DNA of 64,000 nt from Mucilaginibacter sp. (GCA_028288025.1 JAQBOM010000020.1:62001-126000); one strand, 5' to 3'. Positions 26,720 to 36,600 are shown, counted from the stretch's first letter. A program made the numbers and translations. Notes: generated by a model not told the origin, from the letters alone.

Positions 26720-27331
26720 CTACTTAACGTAAAAGTCAAGCAATTGTTGATCTTCAATGTAACCCTGCAGGCGGTCGCCCACATTTACTTTGCTCACGCC
26801 CTGCGGCGTACCGGTAAAAATAAGGTCGCCCTTTTTAAGCGTGATATATTGAGAAACAAAAGCGATGATATACTCAAATGAAAACAGCATATTCTGTGTA
26901 TTGCCTTGTTGGCGGGTCTGCTGATTGATATCCAGCCTGAAATTCAGGTTGTGCAAGTCGGCAAACCGCGACTTTGGTAAAAACGCACTTACTGGCGCCG
27001 AATTATCAAAGGCCTTGGCCAATTCCCACGGCAGGCCTTTTTCTTTGTGCCGCTGTTGTATATCCCGTGCGGTAAAATCAACACCTAAGGCAATTTCATC
27101 AAAATAATCAGGTGCGAATTTTTCATTAATGTGTTTACCCTCTTTGCTTATCTTCAATACAATTTCAATTTCGTGGTGTATATCTTCGGAAAAGGCGGGA
27201 TGATAAAAAGGCTTATTGTCTTTTAAAAGCGCGGTGTCGGGCTTCATAAATATCACCGGTAAACCGGGAACAGGGTTATTTAGTTCTTTGGCGTGCTCGG
27301 CATAGTTGCGGCCTATGGCAATTATTTTCAT
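26720..27331 (-). CDS. Fumarylacetoacetate hydrolase family protein
   Basis: A 203-residue single-domain FAH family enzyme of FAHD1/YcgM type length. The metal ligands are visible as Glu54 and Glu56 in HHEIEIVL and Asp85 in VDFTARD. FIFTGTPQGV-like sequence (LIFTGTPQGVSKVNVGD) near the C-terminus completes the site. Members hydrolyse acylpyruvates or decarboxylate oxaloacetate. The substrate here is open, with oxaloacetate decarboxylase/acylpyruvase most likely by length. It is the first gene of the operon with the M23 peptidase and Bcp, an unusual grouping with no obvious metabolic link. Confidence 0.92.
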   Translation of the reverse strand: MKIIAIGRNYAEHAKELNNPVPGLPVIFMKPDTALLKDNKPFYHPAFSEDIHHEIEIVLKISKEGKHINEKFAPDYFDEIALGVDFTARDIQQRHKEKGLPWELAKAFDNSAPVSAFLPKSRFADLHNLNFRLDINQQTRQQGNTQNMLFSFEYIIAFVSQYITLKKGDLIFTGTPQGVSKVNVGDRLQGYIEDQQLLDFYVK

Positions 27332-27490
27332 AGGGCCTAAAATAGGAAAATTGTCTGAGCCGCTGATTTTCTTGATTAAATGATTGCGCTGAATTTACAA
27401 TCTGAGAGGTGTAGTCGAATAATCCGAAACAGGGAAACCTTCCTGAACATAACTAAAAACAAACAACTGTGAAAAATCGAACAACCGATA

Positions 27491-27988
27491 TTACAAAACC
27501 GATATCCTCTTAATTACCGATTCTGTGCCGGCTACTACCCTTACAAAATAAAATCCGCGGGTAAGCTTACTATTGAGTGCGTAGCTGAAGTTTTTCTCGC
27601 CTGGTTCAATTCTTTGGGAAAACAGGGTAATGATATCGTTGCCCAAAACGTCCATTATTTTTATCGTTACCGTAGCGTTACGGGACAACTCATATTTTAA
27701 GTTGATCTGATCGGTTACGGGATTAGGATATACCTCCACATTGATTAACAACCTGTCATCAGGCCTTGCTACGTTCACTTTGGTGGTCGAGATATACGCA
27801 GGCTTCAATGGTGGCAATACCAGGTGCAATCCGTTTTTAAAAGAGTTTTTTGCAGTTTTGGATTTAAGGATATGTAAATATGTTGTATCGGGTTTAGCAG
27901 CGGATCCCGGCGGGGCATAACTCATGCATATTGCAAAGGCAAGTACTGTTATTAACCATGAATAGGTACAAGTAAACTTTTGCTTCAT
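27491..27988 (-). CDS. Very small T9SS type A sorting domain protein
   Basis: A 165-residue protein with a signal peptide (about 1-30), a linker of about 55 residues with no recognisable domain, and a C-terminal sorting domain from about residue 86: VEVYPNPVTDQINLKYEL, then GFYFVRV and a KRISVL-like end. This domain directs export through the type 9 secretion system and surface attachment. The cargo part is minimal, so the protein may be a small surface factor or a decayed cargo gene. It is a single gene, divergent from kup. Confidence 0.85.
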   Translation of the reverse strand: MKQKFTCTYSWLITVLAFAICMSYAPPGSAAKPDTTYLHILKSKTAKNSFKNGLHLVLPPLKPAYISTTKVNVARPDDRLLINVEVYPNPVTDQINLKYELSRNATVTIKIMDVLGNDIITLFSQRIEPGEKNFSYALNSKLTRGFYFVRVVAGTESVIKRISVL

Positions 27989-28160
27989 AAGCGATAATAC
28001 TTACAAAAGTATAAATAAAGCTGTCATCAATTTAAATATCACCCGTTTATAATACATTTTTAACAAAATTTAACAAAAGAAAGTTTTACTTGTTGTTTGA
28101 TTTTCTTGCTGTTATACGATTAATGAATATTTAAGTTGTTAATCGTAATTTTTAATACTT

Positions 28161-30125
28161 TTGGACTTCTTAAAAAACAACGTGTCAAATCATAAAGACC
28201 TTCAAAAATTAACAGTCCCCGGACTGCTTATCAGTTTAGGAATTATTTACGGTGACATTGGTACTTCACCCCTATATGTGTTTAAAGCCATCGTTGGCTC
28301 ACAGCAAATTACAGAATCATTGATATTAGGCGGCGTGTCCCTTATTTTCTGGACGCTCACCCTGCAAACTACCCTTAAGTATGTTGTGATCACATTACGG
28401 GCCGATAATAAGGGTGAGGGTGGCATATTTTCATTATTCTCATTAGTAAGACGCCGGGCAGCGTGGTTAATTATTCCCGCGGTGATTGGGGGTTGCGCCC
28501 TGTTGGCTGACGGCATTATTACACCACCGATATCTGTTTCGGCCGCAATTGAGGGGCTGCGATCCTACTATCCCCACTTGCATACTGTCCCTATTGTTAT
28601 ATCTATTATCATCGGCCTTTTCATCATCCAGCAATTCGGAACATCCCTGGTGGGTAAAGCTTTCGGCCCGATTATGTTTCTATGGTTCACCATGATGGGC
28701 GTACTGGGCGTTAGCTTTATTGTGGAAATGCCGATGGTGATAAAAGCACTAAACCCCTATTACGCTTATCATTTATTGAGTACTAACCCTAACGCGTTTA
28801 TTATATTGGGCGCTGTGTTTTTATGTACAACAGGAGCCGAGGCATTATATTCCGATCTGGGCCATTGCGGGCGCAGCAATATTCAGATAAGCTGGATATA
28901 TGTAAAAACCTGTTTGATTCTAAATTATCTCGGGCAGGCCGTATGGTTATTGCAGCAAAAGGGGAAACCAATCAACTTAGATTTGCATAATCCCTTTTAT
29001 GAGATCATGCCGCAATGGTTTCTCCTATATGGTATTGGTATTGCAACGGTTGCAGCCATAATTGCCAGCCAGGCGCTTATCTCGGGTTCATTTACGCTGA
29101 TTGCCGAAGCTGTACGTTTGAACTTGTGGCCAAAAGTGAGGATAAATTATCCCACAGAGCAAAAAGGTCAATTGTATGTACCGAGCGCCAACTGGCTGTT
29201 ATGCGGCGGTTGTGTAGGTGTTGTACTGTTGTTTGGGGACTCCGACCACATGCAGGCCGCCTACGGATTAAGTATAACTGTTGCCATGCTAATGACTACC
29301 ATCCTGGTGTCAAACTTTTTACGGCGCAAAAAGGTGCCAACTTATATCATTACTATTTTCCTTGCGGTTTACCTGTTAATTGAGCTTTCATTCCTGACCG
29401 GTAACCTGGTGAAATTTATCCATGGCGGTTGGTTTACCTTGTCAGTTGGGTTTATATTGTTTTCCATTATGTGGACATGGCATAGCGCCCGGAAAATCCG
29501 GAATAGATATGTGAAGTTTATCGAGATCGATGACTACTTTAATATTATTAAAGAATTGAGCGACGATGAAACCGTTCCTAAGTATGCATCGCAGCTGGTG
29601 TATTTAACCAGCGCGAATTTTAATTCGGAGATCGAATCTAAAATTATCTACTCTATCCTGCAGAAACAGCCTAAACGTGCCGATGTGTACTGGCTTGTGC
29701 ATGTTGATGTAGTGGATGAGCCTTATAAAAAGGAATATGAAGTCGACTTTCTGGTACCCAATAAACTCATTCGGATCGACTTTAAGCTTGGCTTCAGGGT
29801 TGAGCAGCAGATAAACCTGCTGTTTCGGCGTGTAGTTGAGGACCTGGTTAAAAAAGGCGAAGTAGATATTACCAGTACCTACAAGTCATTGAACAGGCAT
29901 AAAATTGTTGGCGATTTCAGGTTTGTAGTGATCGAAAAAGTACTTTCACGCTCCCATAATCTTTCTTTTTACGAAAGTTTTATCATGGCTTTCTATGTTT
30001 ATTTGAAGCGGGTAAGCTTATCAGAAGAGCGCGGTTTTGGCCTCGATTTAAGCTTTGTTACGGTCGAAAAAGTGCCGCTGATGCTGACTACTCCAGAGAC
30101 AGTTGAAATACAGCGTGTTAACTAA
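28161..30125 (+). CDS. kup: Kup potassium uptake transporter
   Basis: A 654-residue K+/H+ symporter of the KUP/HAK family, with about 12 hydrophobic segments to roughly residue 430 and a C-terminal cytoplasmic domain of about 220 residues. GDIGTSPLYV at 31-40 is the hallmark motif. The start is a TTG at 28161: the frame is closed by a stop at 28146-28148, no ATG is available before residue 160, and the TTG gives a normal N-terminus. Expression may thus be limited by a weak start. It is monocistronic, and a perfect palindrome follows the stop. Confidence 0.94.
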   Translation: MDFLKNNVSNHKDLQKLTVPGLLISLGIIYGDIGTSPLYVFKAIVGSQQITESLILGGVSLIFWTLTLQTTLKYVVITLRADNKGEGGIFSLFSLVRRRAAWLIIPAVIGGCALLADGIITPPISVSAAIEGLRSYYPHLHTVPIVISIIIGLFIIQQFGTSLVGKAFGPIMFLWFTMMGVLGVSFIVEMPMVIKALNPYYAYHLLSTNPNAFIILGAVFLCTTGAEALYSDLGHCGRSNIQISWIYVKTCLILNYLGQAVWLLQQKGKPINLDLHNPFYEIMPQWFLLYGIGIATVAAIIASQALISGSFTLIAEAVRLNLWPKVRINYPTEQKGQLYVPSANWLLCGGCVGVVLLFGDSDHMQAAYGLSITVAMLMTTILVSNFLRRKKVPTYIITIFLAVYLLIELSFLTGNLVKFIHGGWFTLSVGFILFSIMWTWHSARKIRNRYVKFIEIDDYFNIIKELSDDETVPKYASQLVYLTSANFNSEIESKIIYSILQKQPKRADVYWLVHVDVVDEPYKKEYEVDFLVPNKLIRIDFKLGFRVEQQINLLFRRVVEDLVKKGEVDITSTYKSLNRHKIVGDFRFVVIEKVLSRSHNLSFYESFIMAFYVYLKRVSLSEERGFGLDLSFVTVEKVPLMLTTPETVEIQRVN

Positions 30126-30151
30126 CTAATAAACCTGACACAGTATTTCTC

Positions 30152-30177
30152 CAAGTTTTAAATATATTTAAAACTTG
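30152..30177 (+). terminator. Perfect 26-base palindrome after kup
   Basis: Positions 30152-30164 are the exact complement of 30165-30177. The sequence is AT-rich and can form a 12-bp stem. It lies 26 bases after the kup stop. It has no U-tract, so it could be a factor-dependent terminator, an mRNA end-protecting hairpin, or a binding site for a dimeric protein acting on the next gene. Confidence 0.55.
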
Positions 30178-30262
30178 AGGTTATTAACCGCTGGCTGAGA
30201 TATTTTATCCAACGGATGAAACCTAAGTATTAATTTATTGTTAAGAGTAAAAAAATATCTAT

Positions 30263-31066
30263 ATGTCATTTAAGAAATTATTATTTGCCCTGGCCTGCCT
30301 TATTTCTTTAGAGGCTAATGCCCAAAAAATCACGGACACAACAAAAAAGAAGCTTGGTGATACAATAAAAAAAGACCTTTTAACCGCCCCTGACACGGTT
30401 AAGAAATTGCACAGTAAGCCTTATTCGCTGGTTATACCGGGCGCGGCCATCGTATATGGTGCGTCTACATTTTTTATTAATCCGTTAAGGAGGCTCGATT
30501 ATTATATTTATGGCGACGTAAAAAGAACCGGCGCGAATTTTCATACCACCACCGAAAGCTATTTTCAATTTGCACCTATCGTTATGGTTTATGGGTTAAA
30601 CCTTATTGGGGTTGAAGGTAAAAACAGGTTTATTGACCGAACTGCCCTTCTTGGATTATCGGCCGGAATTTTAGGCGTTTCAGAAGGTATTACGAAAAAA
30701 GCCACTCACCGTTTGCGGCCTAACCATGCAGATTATCTATCTTTTCCATCAGGACATACCGGTATAGCATTTATGGGAGCAGAATTTTTGGCCCAGGAGT
30801 TTTCCGACAAGTCACCAGTTTATACGGTGATCGGCTATACTTTTGCCGTAACTACCGGTGTTTTCAGGATGTACAACCGCGACCACTGGTTTAGCGATGT
30901 AGTAGCCGGCGCGGGTTTTGGTGTGTTCTCAACCAAGCTGGCGTACCTGGTTTACCCCTGGATACGAAATCAAGTAACACATACGGATAAAAAAGGAAGA
31001 ACTACGATGATCATGCCAACTTATCAAGAGGGAACGCCTGGATTGTCATTTGCAATGCAACTGTAG
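30263..31066 (+). CDS. Secreted PAP2 family phosphatase
   Basis: A 267-residue protein with a signal peptide (1-20) and a PAP2 acid phosphatase domain. The three motifs are intact: K145-x6-R152-P153, FPSGH at 161-165, and R202-x5-H208-x3-D212. Such enzymes dephosphorylate lipid phosphates or undecaprenyl pyrophosphate at the outer face of the membrane. The basic, threonine-rich stretch at 20-50 is unusual and probably a linker. Its neighbours on the plus strand are unrelated transporters. A second PAP2 gene lies 1.9 kb away, so the functions may be split. Confidence 0.9.
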   Translation: MSFKKLLFALACLISLEANAQKITDTTKKKLGDTIKKDLLTAPDTVKKLHSKPYSLVIPGAAIVYGASTFFINPLRRLDYYIYGDVKRTGANFHTTTESYFQFAPIVMVYGLNLIGVEGKNRFIDRTALLGLSAGILGVSEGITKKATHRLRPNHADYLSFPSGHTGIAFMGAEFLAQEFSDKSPVYTVIGYTFAVTTGVFRMYNRDHWFSDVVAGAGFGVFSTKLAYLVYPWIRNQVTHTDKKGRTTMIMPTYQEGTPGLSFAMQL

Positions 31067-31153
31067 AAATTGTTATATGGCTGCAATAATTTGACTATTC
31101 AAGTGTGTTCGCTTACCGCAATCCAACGTTAAAACTTTACAGCATTCTAATTT

Positions 31154-32890
31154 CTACTGGTTAGCGGATTTGGCGGATCTCCGCTCCTTCGCTATAACAC
31201 TATTCTTATAGCCGTAGGTGAAATAGATCACCAACCCAATCACCAGCCAAATAACAAACCTTGCCCAGTTGGTAAAGCTTTCCTGTGCCATTAGGTAAAA
31301 ACAGCTTAGTAAGCCGAGAACCGGTATAAGGGAATAATTACGTATAAAGGTAAGCACCATCACGATGGCGGCGACGATAAAGAATATGATCATCGGCACC
31401 CCATCGGTATTCATTAGCTGTTTAAAATATTCAGGAGCCCAGTACAAAACCGAGCCCATGCAGGCAATAAATAATGCCGGCACAATATACTTGCCGTTCA
31501 GGTAAGGCACTTTAAATTTTGAATAAAGTTTATTCTGCGGCTGGCTATTCAGCATAAGCACACCGCCGCAAACCAATACGAAAGCGAAGAGTGTTCCGAT
31601 GCTCGTTAATGCCAGCACTACGTCGAGATTAAGAAATAAAGCGGGTACTGCCACCACAAACCCGGTAACAATGGTTGAAAATGAAGGTGTATGATATTTT
31701 GGATGTATGCGCGAAAATACTTTAGGAAGCAGCCCGTCCCGACTCATGCTCATCCATATACGGGGCTGGCCCAGTTGGTAAACCAATAAAACAGAAGCGA
31801 TAACTACAATTGCACTTACCGAAATTATGCCTGATATCCAATTGGTTATTTTTGAATGCTGATCCTGGAAAACGAAGGCCAATGGGTCGGCAACATTGAG
31901 TTTGGTAAAGTTGGTCATACCGGTCAATACCAAAACAAGAATAATATACAGAACCGTGCAGATGATCAACGTATTGAACATGGCACGCGGCAGGTCACGC
32001 TGTGGATTTTCGCATTCCTCGGCCGTGGTTGATATAGCGTCGAAGCCGATATAAGCAAAAAACACCGCGGAAACACCCTTCATTACCCCGCCAAAACCGT
32101 TAGGCATAAACGGATGCCAGTTACCCGGGTTAACATAAAACGCACCGGCAACTATTACCACCAAAATAATACCCAGTTTTGTTATTACCAGTATATTATT
32201 CGTCTTTTTAGATTCTTTGATGCCGATGTAAACGATATATGTAATGAGAACTACGATAAGCAGCGCCGGAACATTCATAACAATTCTAAAATCTCCTAAC
32301 CCCGGCGCGTGTGCCCAGGCATTATAGGCATTTCGTAAGCTCTCATCTAAACCGGCCAGCGCTTTGCCCCCTGCCAATTGTTTAGTGGCGTCGTTAAAAC
32401 CGGCATGGGCCGACATATAATCCATCGTCATCCAATCGGGCACGTGTATATTAAAACCTGCCAGGACACGGACAAAATACTGGCTCCAGGATATAGCCAC
32501 GGCAATATTTCCTATAGCATATTCCATTAACAGGTCCCACCCTATTATCCACGCGAATATCTCGCCGAAAGCGATGTACGAATAGGTATAAGCGCTACCA
32601 GACACGGGTACCGCAGAAGCAAATTCAGCATAGCAATAAGCGGCAAACCCGCACGCTATGGCTGTAAAAGTAAAAAGCAATATTACTGCCGGGCCACCAT
32701 GAAAACTGGCCGAACCGATAGCTGTGAATACCCCGGTGCCTATTACAGCCGCTATACCTAAAAATGTAAGGTCCTTTACTTTTAATGCCCTGCTAAGCCT
32801 CGGGCCTAAGCCCCCGTGGTCGCCCTGACCTTTTTCGGCATCGGCTAATATTTTCTCGATTGATTTTCTACGGAATAAATTGTTCGACAT
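31154..32890 (-). CDS. APC superfamily amino acid permease (cationic amino acid transporter type)
   Basis: A 578-residue inner-membrane protein with 12 or more hydrophobic segments after a soluble N-terminus of about 40 residues. IGTGVFTAIG near residue 50 and FFAYIGFDAISTTAEECENPQRD in the middle are typical of the CAT/YfnA group of the APC family. Amino acid uptake driven by proton exchange is likely; the substrate is not predictable. It converges with the PAP2 gene. The last bases of each of the two genes form arms of a 9-bp inverted repeat (31063-31071 and 31149-31157). Confidence 0.93.
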   Translation of the reverse strand: MSNNLFRRKSIEKILADAEKGQGDHGGLGPRLSRALKVKDLTFLGIAAVIGTGVFTAIGSASFHGGPAVILLFTFTAIACGFAAYCYAEFASAVPVSGSAYTYSYIAFGEIFAWIIGWDLLMEYAIGNIAVAISWSQYFVRVLAGFNIHVPDWMTMDYMSAHAGFNDATKQLAGGKALAGLDESLRNAYNAWAHAPGLGDFRIVMNVPALLIVVLITYIVYIGIKESKKTNNILVITKLGIILVVIVAGAFYVNPGNWHPFMPNGFGGVMKGVSAVFFAYIGFDAISTTAEECENPQRDLPRAMFNTLIICTVLYIILVLVLTGMTNFTKLNVADPLAFVFQDQHSKITNWISGIISVSAIVVIASVLLVYQLGQPRIWMSMSRDGLLPKVFSRIHPKYHTPSFSTIVTGFVVAVPALFLNLDVVLALTSIGTLFAFVLVCGGVLMLNSQPQNKLYSKFKVPYLNGKYIVPALFIACMGSVLYWAPEYFKQLMNTDGVPMIIFFIVAAIVMVLTFIRNYSLIPVLGLLSCFYLMAQESFTNWARFVIWLVIGLVIYFTYGYKNSVIAKERRSAKSANQ

Positions 32891-32967
32891 CTATTTTAAT
32901 GGTTTCACTGCCATTTCAAACATAACCATTTTTTTGGATTCGATAAGTATATGCTTATTTTGCGCAA

Positions 32968-33630
32968 ATGAATATAGGCATTAAAGGGGTTTTGCAGCAG
33001 ATAAGGGTATTCTTTATACTGTACATCATCCTGTTAGCGATCTGCCTGGTTATCAAACTGGTTTTTACCAAAGACGAGATTTATTTTGCAGTCAATACCC
33101 GGCATACTGATCTCCTCGATAACATAGAGCCATACATTACCGACCTGGGCAATGGCTGGGCCATTGTGATACTCGCCGCCTTTTTTACTTTATATAATTA
33201 TCGTATCGCTTTTTTAACGGCAACAACCTTTGTGATCACTTCGCTGGCTGTTCAGTTGGCCAAATTTATTTTTGATGCGCCGCGCCCTAAATTATATTTT
33301 AAAGACCAGGTGAGTAAGCTGCATTTTGTTAAAGGGATAGAAATTTTAAGTCATAACAGTTTCCCATCCGGGCACACACTAACTGCATTTGCAACGGGTG
33401 TTTTGTTTACTTACCTGCTTAAAAATAAAAACTGGGCCATCCTGCTGTTATTTTATGGCGTAATGGTGGGTTTTTCGCGCATGTACCTGAGCGAACACTT
33501 TTTCGAGGATGTGATCGCCGGCTCGGTTTTAGGGGTTTCCGTAGCGATACTTTGGATATGGTGGATAGACAGTAGGAAATTCATCAACACACCGAAATGG
33601 AACAGGGGGTTATTGAGTCTTAAGTCTTAA
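32968..33630 (+). CDS. PAP2 family membrane phosphatase
   Basis: A 220-residue protein with five to six membrane helices. The active site motifs are K99-x6-R106-P107, FPSGH at 132-136 and R171-x5-H177-x3-D181. The topology resembles bacterial lipid phosphatases (undecaprenyl pyrophosphate or phosphatidylglycerophosphate phosphatases). It is divergent from the amino acid permease, 77 bases apart. The last codons (LLSLKS) are made of an intergenic repeat word around GAGTCTTAA, so the natural C-terminus may have been extended or replaced by repeat sequence. Confidence 0.9.
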   Translation: MNIGIKGVLQQIRVFFILYIILLAICLVIKLVFTKDEIYFAVNTRHTDLLDNIEPYITDLGNGWAIVILAAFFTLYNYRIAFLTATTFVITSLAVQLAKFIFDAPRPKLYFKDQVSKLHFVKGIEILSHNSFPSGHTLTAFATGVLFTYLLKNKNWAILLLFYGVMVGFSRMYLSEHFFEDVIAGSVLGVSVAILWIWWIDSRKFINTPKWNRGLLSLKS

Positions 33631-33666
33631 GTCCCGAGTCTTTAGTCGAAATTGGCTATGCAACTA

Positions 33667-34329
33667 TCAATGTTTCCTTCTTTTTTTTGCCCGCCGTCCC
33701 CTAACGATCAAAATAATTACTATAATAATTACTAAAGCGGCCCCGCAGTATATGGCTATTTGTTTGTTCAACGACATGGCCTTTGAGTTTGACAAATACT
33801 GGTCATTGCGCTGAAGTTCGGGCGACAACCTGATTGAGTTAACAAAACTTCTGTACTCATCCCTTATCAAATCCTTCCGGTTATCCTGGTAACCGTATTC
33901 GAAAGTATAGGTGGCTTCGGTGGTATAAACAAGTATAAAATTCCGGAACAGGATATTGCCACTGCCATCATCGGTTTTAAGCGTAAATATTTTGGCCTTT
34001 AATGTACCAATGGTTGTATCGCGCACATTTTGCGCGCTGCCACCGCCTGATTCGCCCTGGATGCCTTTTACATAGTCCTTTAATACTTTATTCAGATCTT
34101 TTTCTTTCTTTAAAGGCGCTGTATTTTTTGGATTGACGGCCCTGATGACCTCCATATAGCCATACAATCCGTTTCCCGTAAAAACCTGCTGGCTTAAGGT
34201 GTCTTTATGCTGGTAACCGGGCGGTAATGAAACGGTAACGAGGCTGTCGATTTTAACTGGTTTGATCAGCTGGCTAAACGCAGAAATGGAGAATAATATG
34301 ATGGTTAAACTTAAGAATATCTTTTTCAT
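33667..34329 (-). CDS. Hypothetical exported, membrane-anchored protein
   Basis: A 220-residue protein with a signal peptide (about 1-19), a soluble periplasmic domain to about 180, a membrane helix near 190-208 and a strongly basic tail (RGRRAKKRRKH). The periplasmic domain contains many Tyr, Thr and Asp and a YTTEATYTFEYGY stretch, suggesting beta structure. I do not recognise the family. The layout (signal, domain, helix, basic cytoplasmic tail) implies an inner-membrane protein facing the periplasm. The gene is convergent with the PAP2 gene, 36 bases apart. Confidence 0.75.
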   Translation of the reverse strand: MKKIFLSLTIILFSISAFSQLIKPVKIDSLVTVSLPPGYQHKDTLSQQVFTGNGLYGYMEVIRAVNPKNTAPLKKEKDLNKVLKDYVKGIQGESGGGSAQNVRDTTIGTLKAKIFTLKTDDGSGNILFRNFILVYTTEATYTFEYGYQDNRKDLIRDEYRSFVNSIRLSPELQRNDQYLSNSKAMSLNKQIAIYCGAALVIIIVIILIVRGRRAKKRRKH

Positions 34330-34465
34330 AAGTAGTTTAACCTATAAAGTGATAATAAGTTTTACCAATAGATGTTCTGAGTTATTTTTTTATCGTTGGT
34401 TATAAATAACGTAAAGATGATTAACTTTATTTAACCATATTATAATGTACAGCCAAACTAATTTT

Positions 34466-34840
34466 ATGAAAATCAAGTATTTGCTGTTCATGATACTCAC
34501 AGCCGCCATAAATGCTGGGTGTCTAAAATCGACTAGTCCCTCGCTGCACACCGGTACTGTTTTGGCTGCCACTTGCGGTATAGACTTCCATTCAACAGAA
34601 GTTGCCGTTCAATTAGATAATAGGGACCCGCTTTCTTTCACCTGGACCAACCCGGCAAGCGGCTCAGTATATAATAATGTAATAGTAACCTTTAACCCGA
34701 TTTTACAACAGGCGATAGGTAGATCATTTACCTACATGTCCGTGAGAACACGAAATAGCACTGACACGCTATCAAATATCACGCTGGCGATTTGCATTAC
34801 TTATCCTGAAGCATATCTTAACAATGTAACGCTGAAATAG
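34466..34840 (+). CDS. Small hypothetical exported protein, possible lipoprotein
   Basis: A 124-residue protein with an N-terminal hydrophobic signal. The Met at 34466 (MKIKYLLFMIL) is preferred over the one at 34445, because it gives a normal signal peptide. A Cys at residue 19 after NAG could be a lipidation site, although the lipobox is poor. The rest is beta-like, with many Thr and Asn. No family is recognised. It stands between a divergent hypothetical gene and the convergent M3 peptidase gene. Confidence 0.6.
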   Translation: MKIKYLLFMILTAAINAGCLKSTSPSLHTGTVLAATCGIDFHSTEVAVQLDNRDPLSFTWTNPASGSVYNNVIVTFNPILQQAIGRSFTYMSVRTRNSTDTLSNITLAICITYPEAYLNNVTLK

Positions 34841-34892
34841 GAGCTGTTAAATGGCGCATCCTAGCTTTTCCATAGACGCTATTTTCTCTTAT

Positions 34893-36593
34893 TCACAACT
34901 TCTCCATCTCCCCTTTCACAAATTCGGCCAACTCTTTTACATAACCGGCGCTGAAATCAAATTTGATACCGGCAGTTTCATAGATTTCCTTAATGGTTTT
35001 GGTATAACCGAGTTTTAAGGCATCCAGATATTGCTGCAGACCTTTTTCAGGATTTTCCTTGTAGTTTTTCCATACGGCTATTGCACCTAGCTGGGCCATG
35101 CCATATTCAATATAATAGAACGGCACCTCGAAAATATGCAGCTGCTTTTGCCATAAATTGGCTTCAGCGTTCGAGTGTTCGCTCCAATCAACAAATCCTG
35201 CACCGAATGGCTCGTATATTTGTTTCCAGGCCTCCGTTCGTTCGGCATCTGTATGGTCGGGGTTGGTGTATATCCAATGCTGAAACTGGTCGACAACGGC
35301 TACCCAGGGCAGCGTTTTTAACACGTCAAATAACTGGTCGCGTTTGGCGCGTTTCAGGTCCTCCTCGCTGTCAAAATAAACATTCCAGTTATCCATGGAA
35401 ATGAGTTCCATCGACATAGACGCCAATTCAGCCACTTCCGACGGGCAATGTTTAAAATCATTCAGTTCGAGGTCGGCGGTTAAAAAGGTATGCACTGCGT
35501 GGCCGCCTTCGTGGACCATGGTAGTAAGATCGCGGAAAGTATTGGCCGAATTCATAAAAATAAACGGTGCGCCGGTTTCTGATAAAGGATAGTTATACCC
35601 CCCCGGGGCCTTCCCCTTCCGGCTTTCCACATCAAAAAGGCTGTTATCCTTCATGATCTCCAGCCGTTCACCTAAATAACGGTTGATATTGCTGAAACAC
35701 TGAATGGATTTTTCGACCAGCTCCTCCCCGCTTTTAAAGGGTTTTAAGGCCGGTTTGCCCGAAGGATCAACGTCCATATCCCAGGGCTTTAAACTATTCA
35801 ATTTTAATGCTTGTTTGCGCTTTTCAGCCTCATGACGAAGTATCGGCACAATCTCCTTTTCGATAGCTTCGTGGAAAGCGTAGCAATCCTTCGGTGTATA
35901 ATCAAATCGGCCCAATGCCTGGAACATGTAATCCCTGAAGTTTTCGAACCCGGCGTTTGTGGCTACCTTATGCCGTAACACCCGCAGCTGGTCGAAAAGC
36001 TGATTGAGTTGTTCTTTATCCTGCAAGCGGCGCACGGTTATTTTTTCCCAAACCTCCTGCCTTTTGGCGCGGTCGGTATCTTTCAGAAAAACGGAAGCCT
36101 GCTCTAAAGTATATTCCTTATCGCCGATATGTACCGACATTGAGCCGGTTATCGATTGGTATTTTTGCTGCTCAATCTGTATTTCCGTTAGCAAAGGGAT
36201 ATTTTCTTCCCTGAACAGTTCAAGGGACTTCTTCACTCCGCGCAGGTATACAAAGTATTTTTTAGTATCGAGCGCATCAACATACGGGCTGCTAACGAGC
36301 TTTTTATTCAGTTCATTGCTGTATGGCGCCACCTTTGGTTCAATCTCAGTCGCAAAATACTGGAAGCTTTGTAATAGTTCTTCGCTGGTCGTATCGCAGG
36401 TCATGCGGATATACCGCCAGGCAAAATCCTCTTCCAGGGCGGCCTCAAGCTCACTGCGGTCGCGCAGCCATTGCTCCAGGTCCTGAACTGAATTTACCGG
36501 GCGGTCTAAAAGTTCCTGGTAAAGCGGTTCCAGGTTTTCCCATTTAATTTCAAGGTCGGCTGGTATATAGGTTCGTGTTTTTTTGTGGATCAT
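34893..36593 (-). CDS. M3 family oligoendopeptidase
   Basis: A 566-residue zinc peptidase of the PepF/oligoendopeptidase type. The catalytic motif is HEGGH within TMVHEGGHAVHTF, followed by an E-x-S-M-E-L-like third ligand region (VAELASMSMELIS). The start is set at 36593, giving MIHKKTRTYIPADLEI. The frame runs 17 residues further up, but that stretch is translated from a tandem word repeat and is not expected to be protein. It degrades short peptides in the cytoplasm. It is a single gene. Confidence 0.94.
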   Translation of the reverse strand: MIHKKTRTYIPADLEIKWENLEPLYQELLDRPVNSVQDLEQWLRDRSELEAALEEDFAWRYIRMTCDTTSEELLQSFQYFATEIEPKVAPYSNELNKKLVSSPYVDALDTKKYFVYLRGVKKSLELFREENIPLLTEIQIEQQKYQSITGSMSVHIGDKEYTLEQASVFLKDTDRAKRQEVWEKITVRRLQDKEQLNQLFDQLRVLRHKVATNAGFENFRDYMFQALGRFDYTPKDCYAFHEAIEKEIVPILRHEAEKRKQALKLNSLKPWDMDVDPSGKPALKPFKSGEELVEKSIQCFSNINRYLGERLEIMKDNSLFDVESRKGKAPGGYNYPLSETGAPFIFMNSANTFRDLTTMVHEGGHAVHTFLTADLELNDFKHCPSEVAELASMSMELISMDNWNVYFDSEEDLKRAKRDQLFDVLKTLPWVAVVDQFQHWIYTNPDHTDAERTEAWKQIYEPFGAGFVDWSEHSNAEANLWQKQLHIFEVPFYYIEYGMAQLGAIAVWKNYKENPEKGLQQYLDALKLGYTKTIKEIYETAGIKFDFSAGYVKELAEFVKGEMEKL

Positions 36594-36600
36594 GGTTTTA

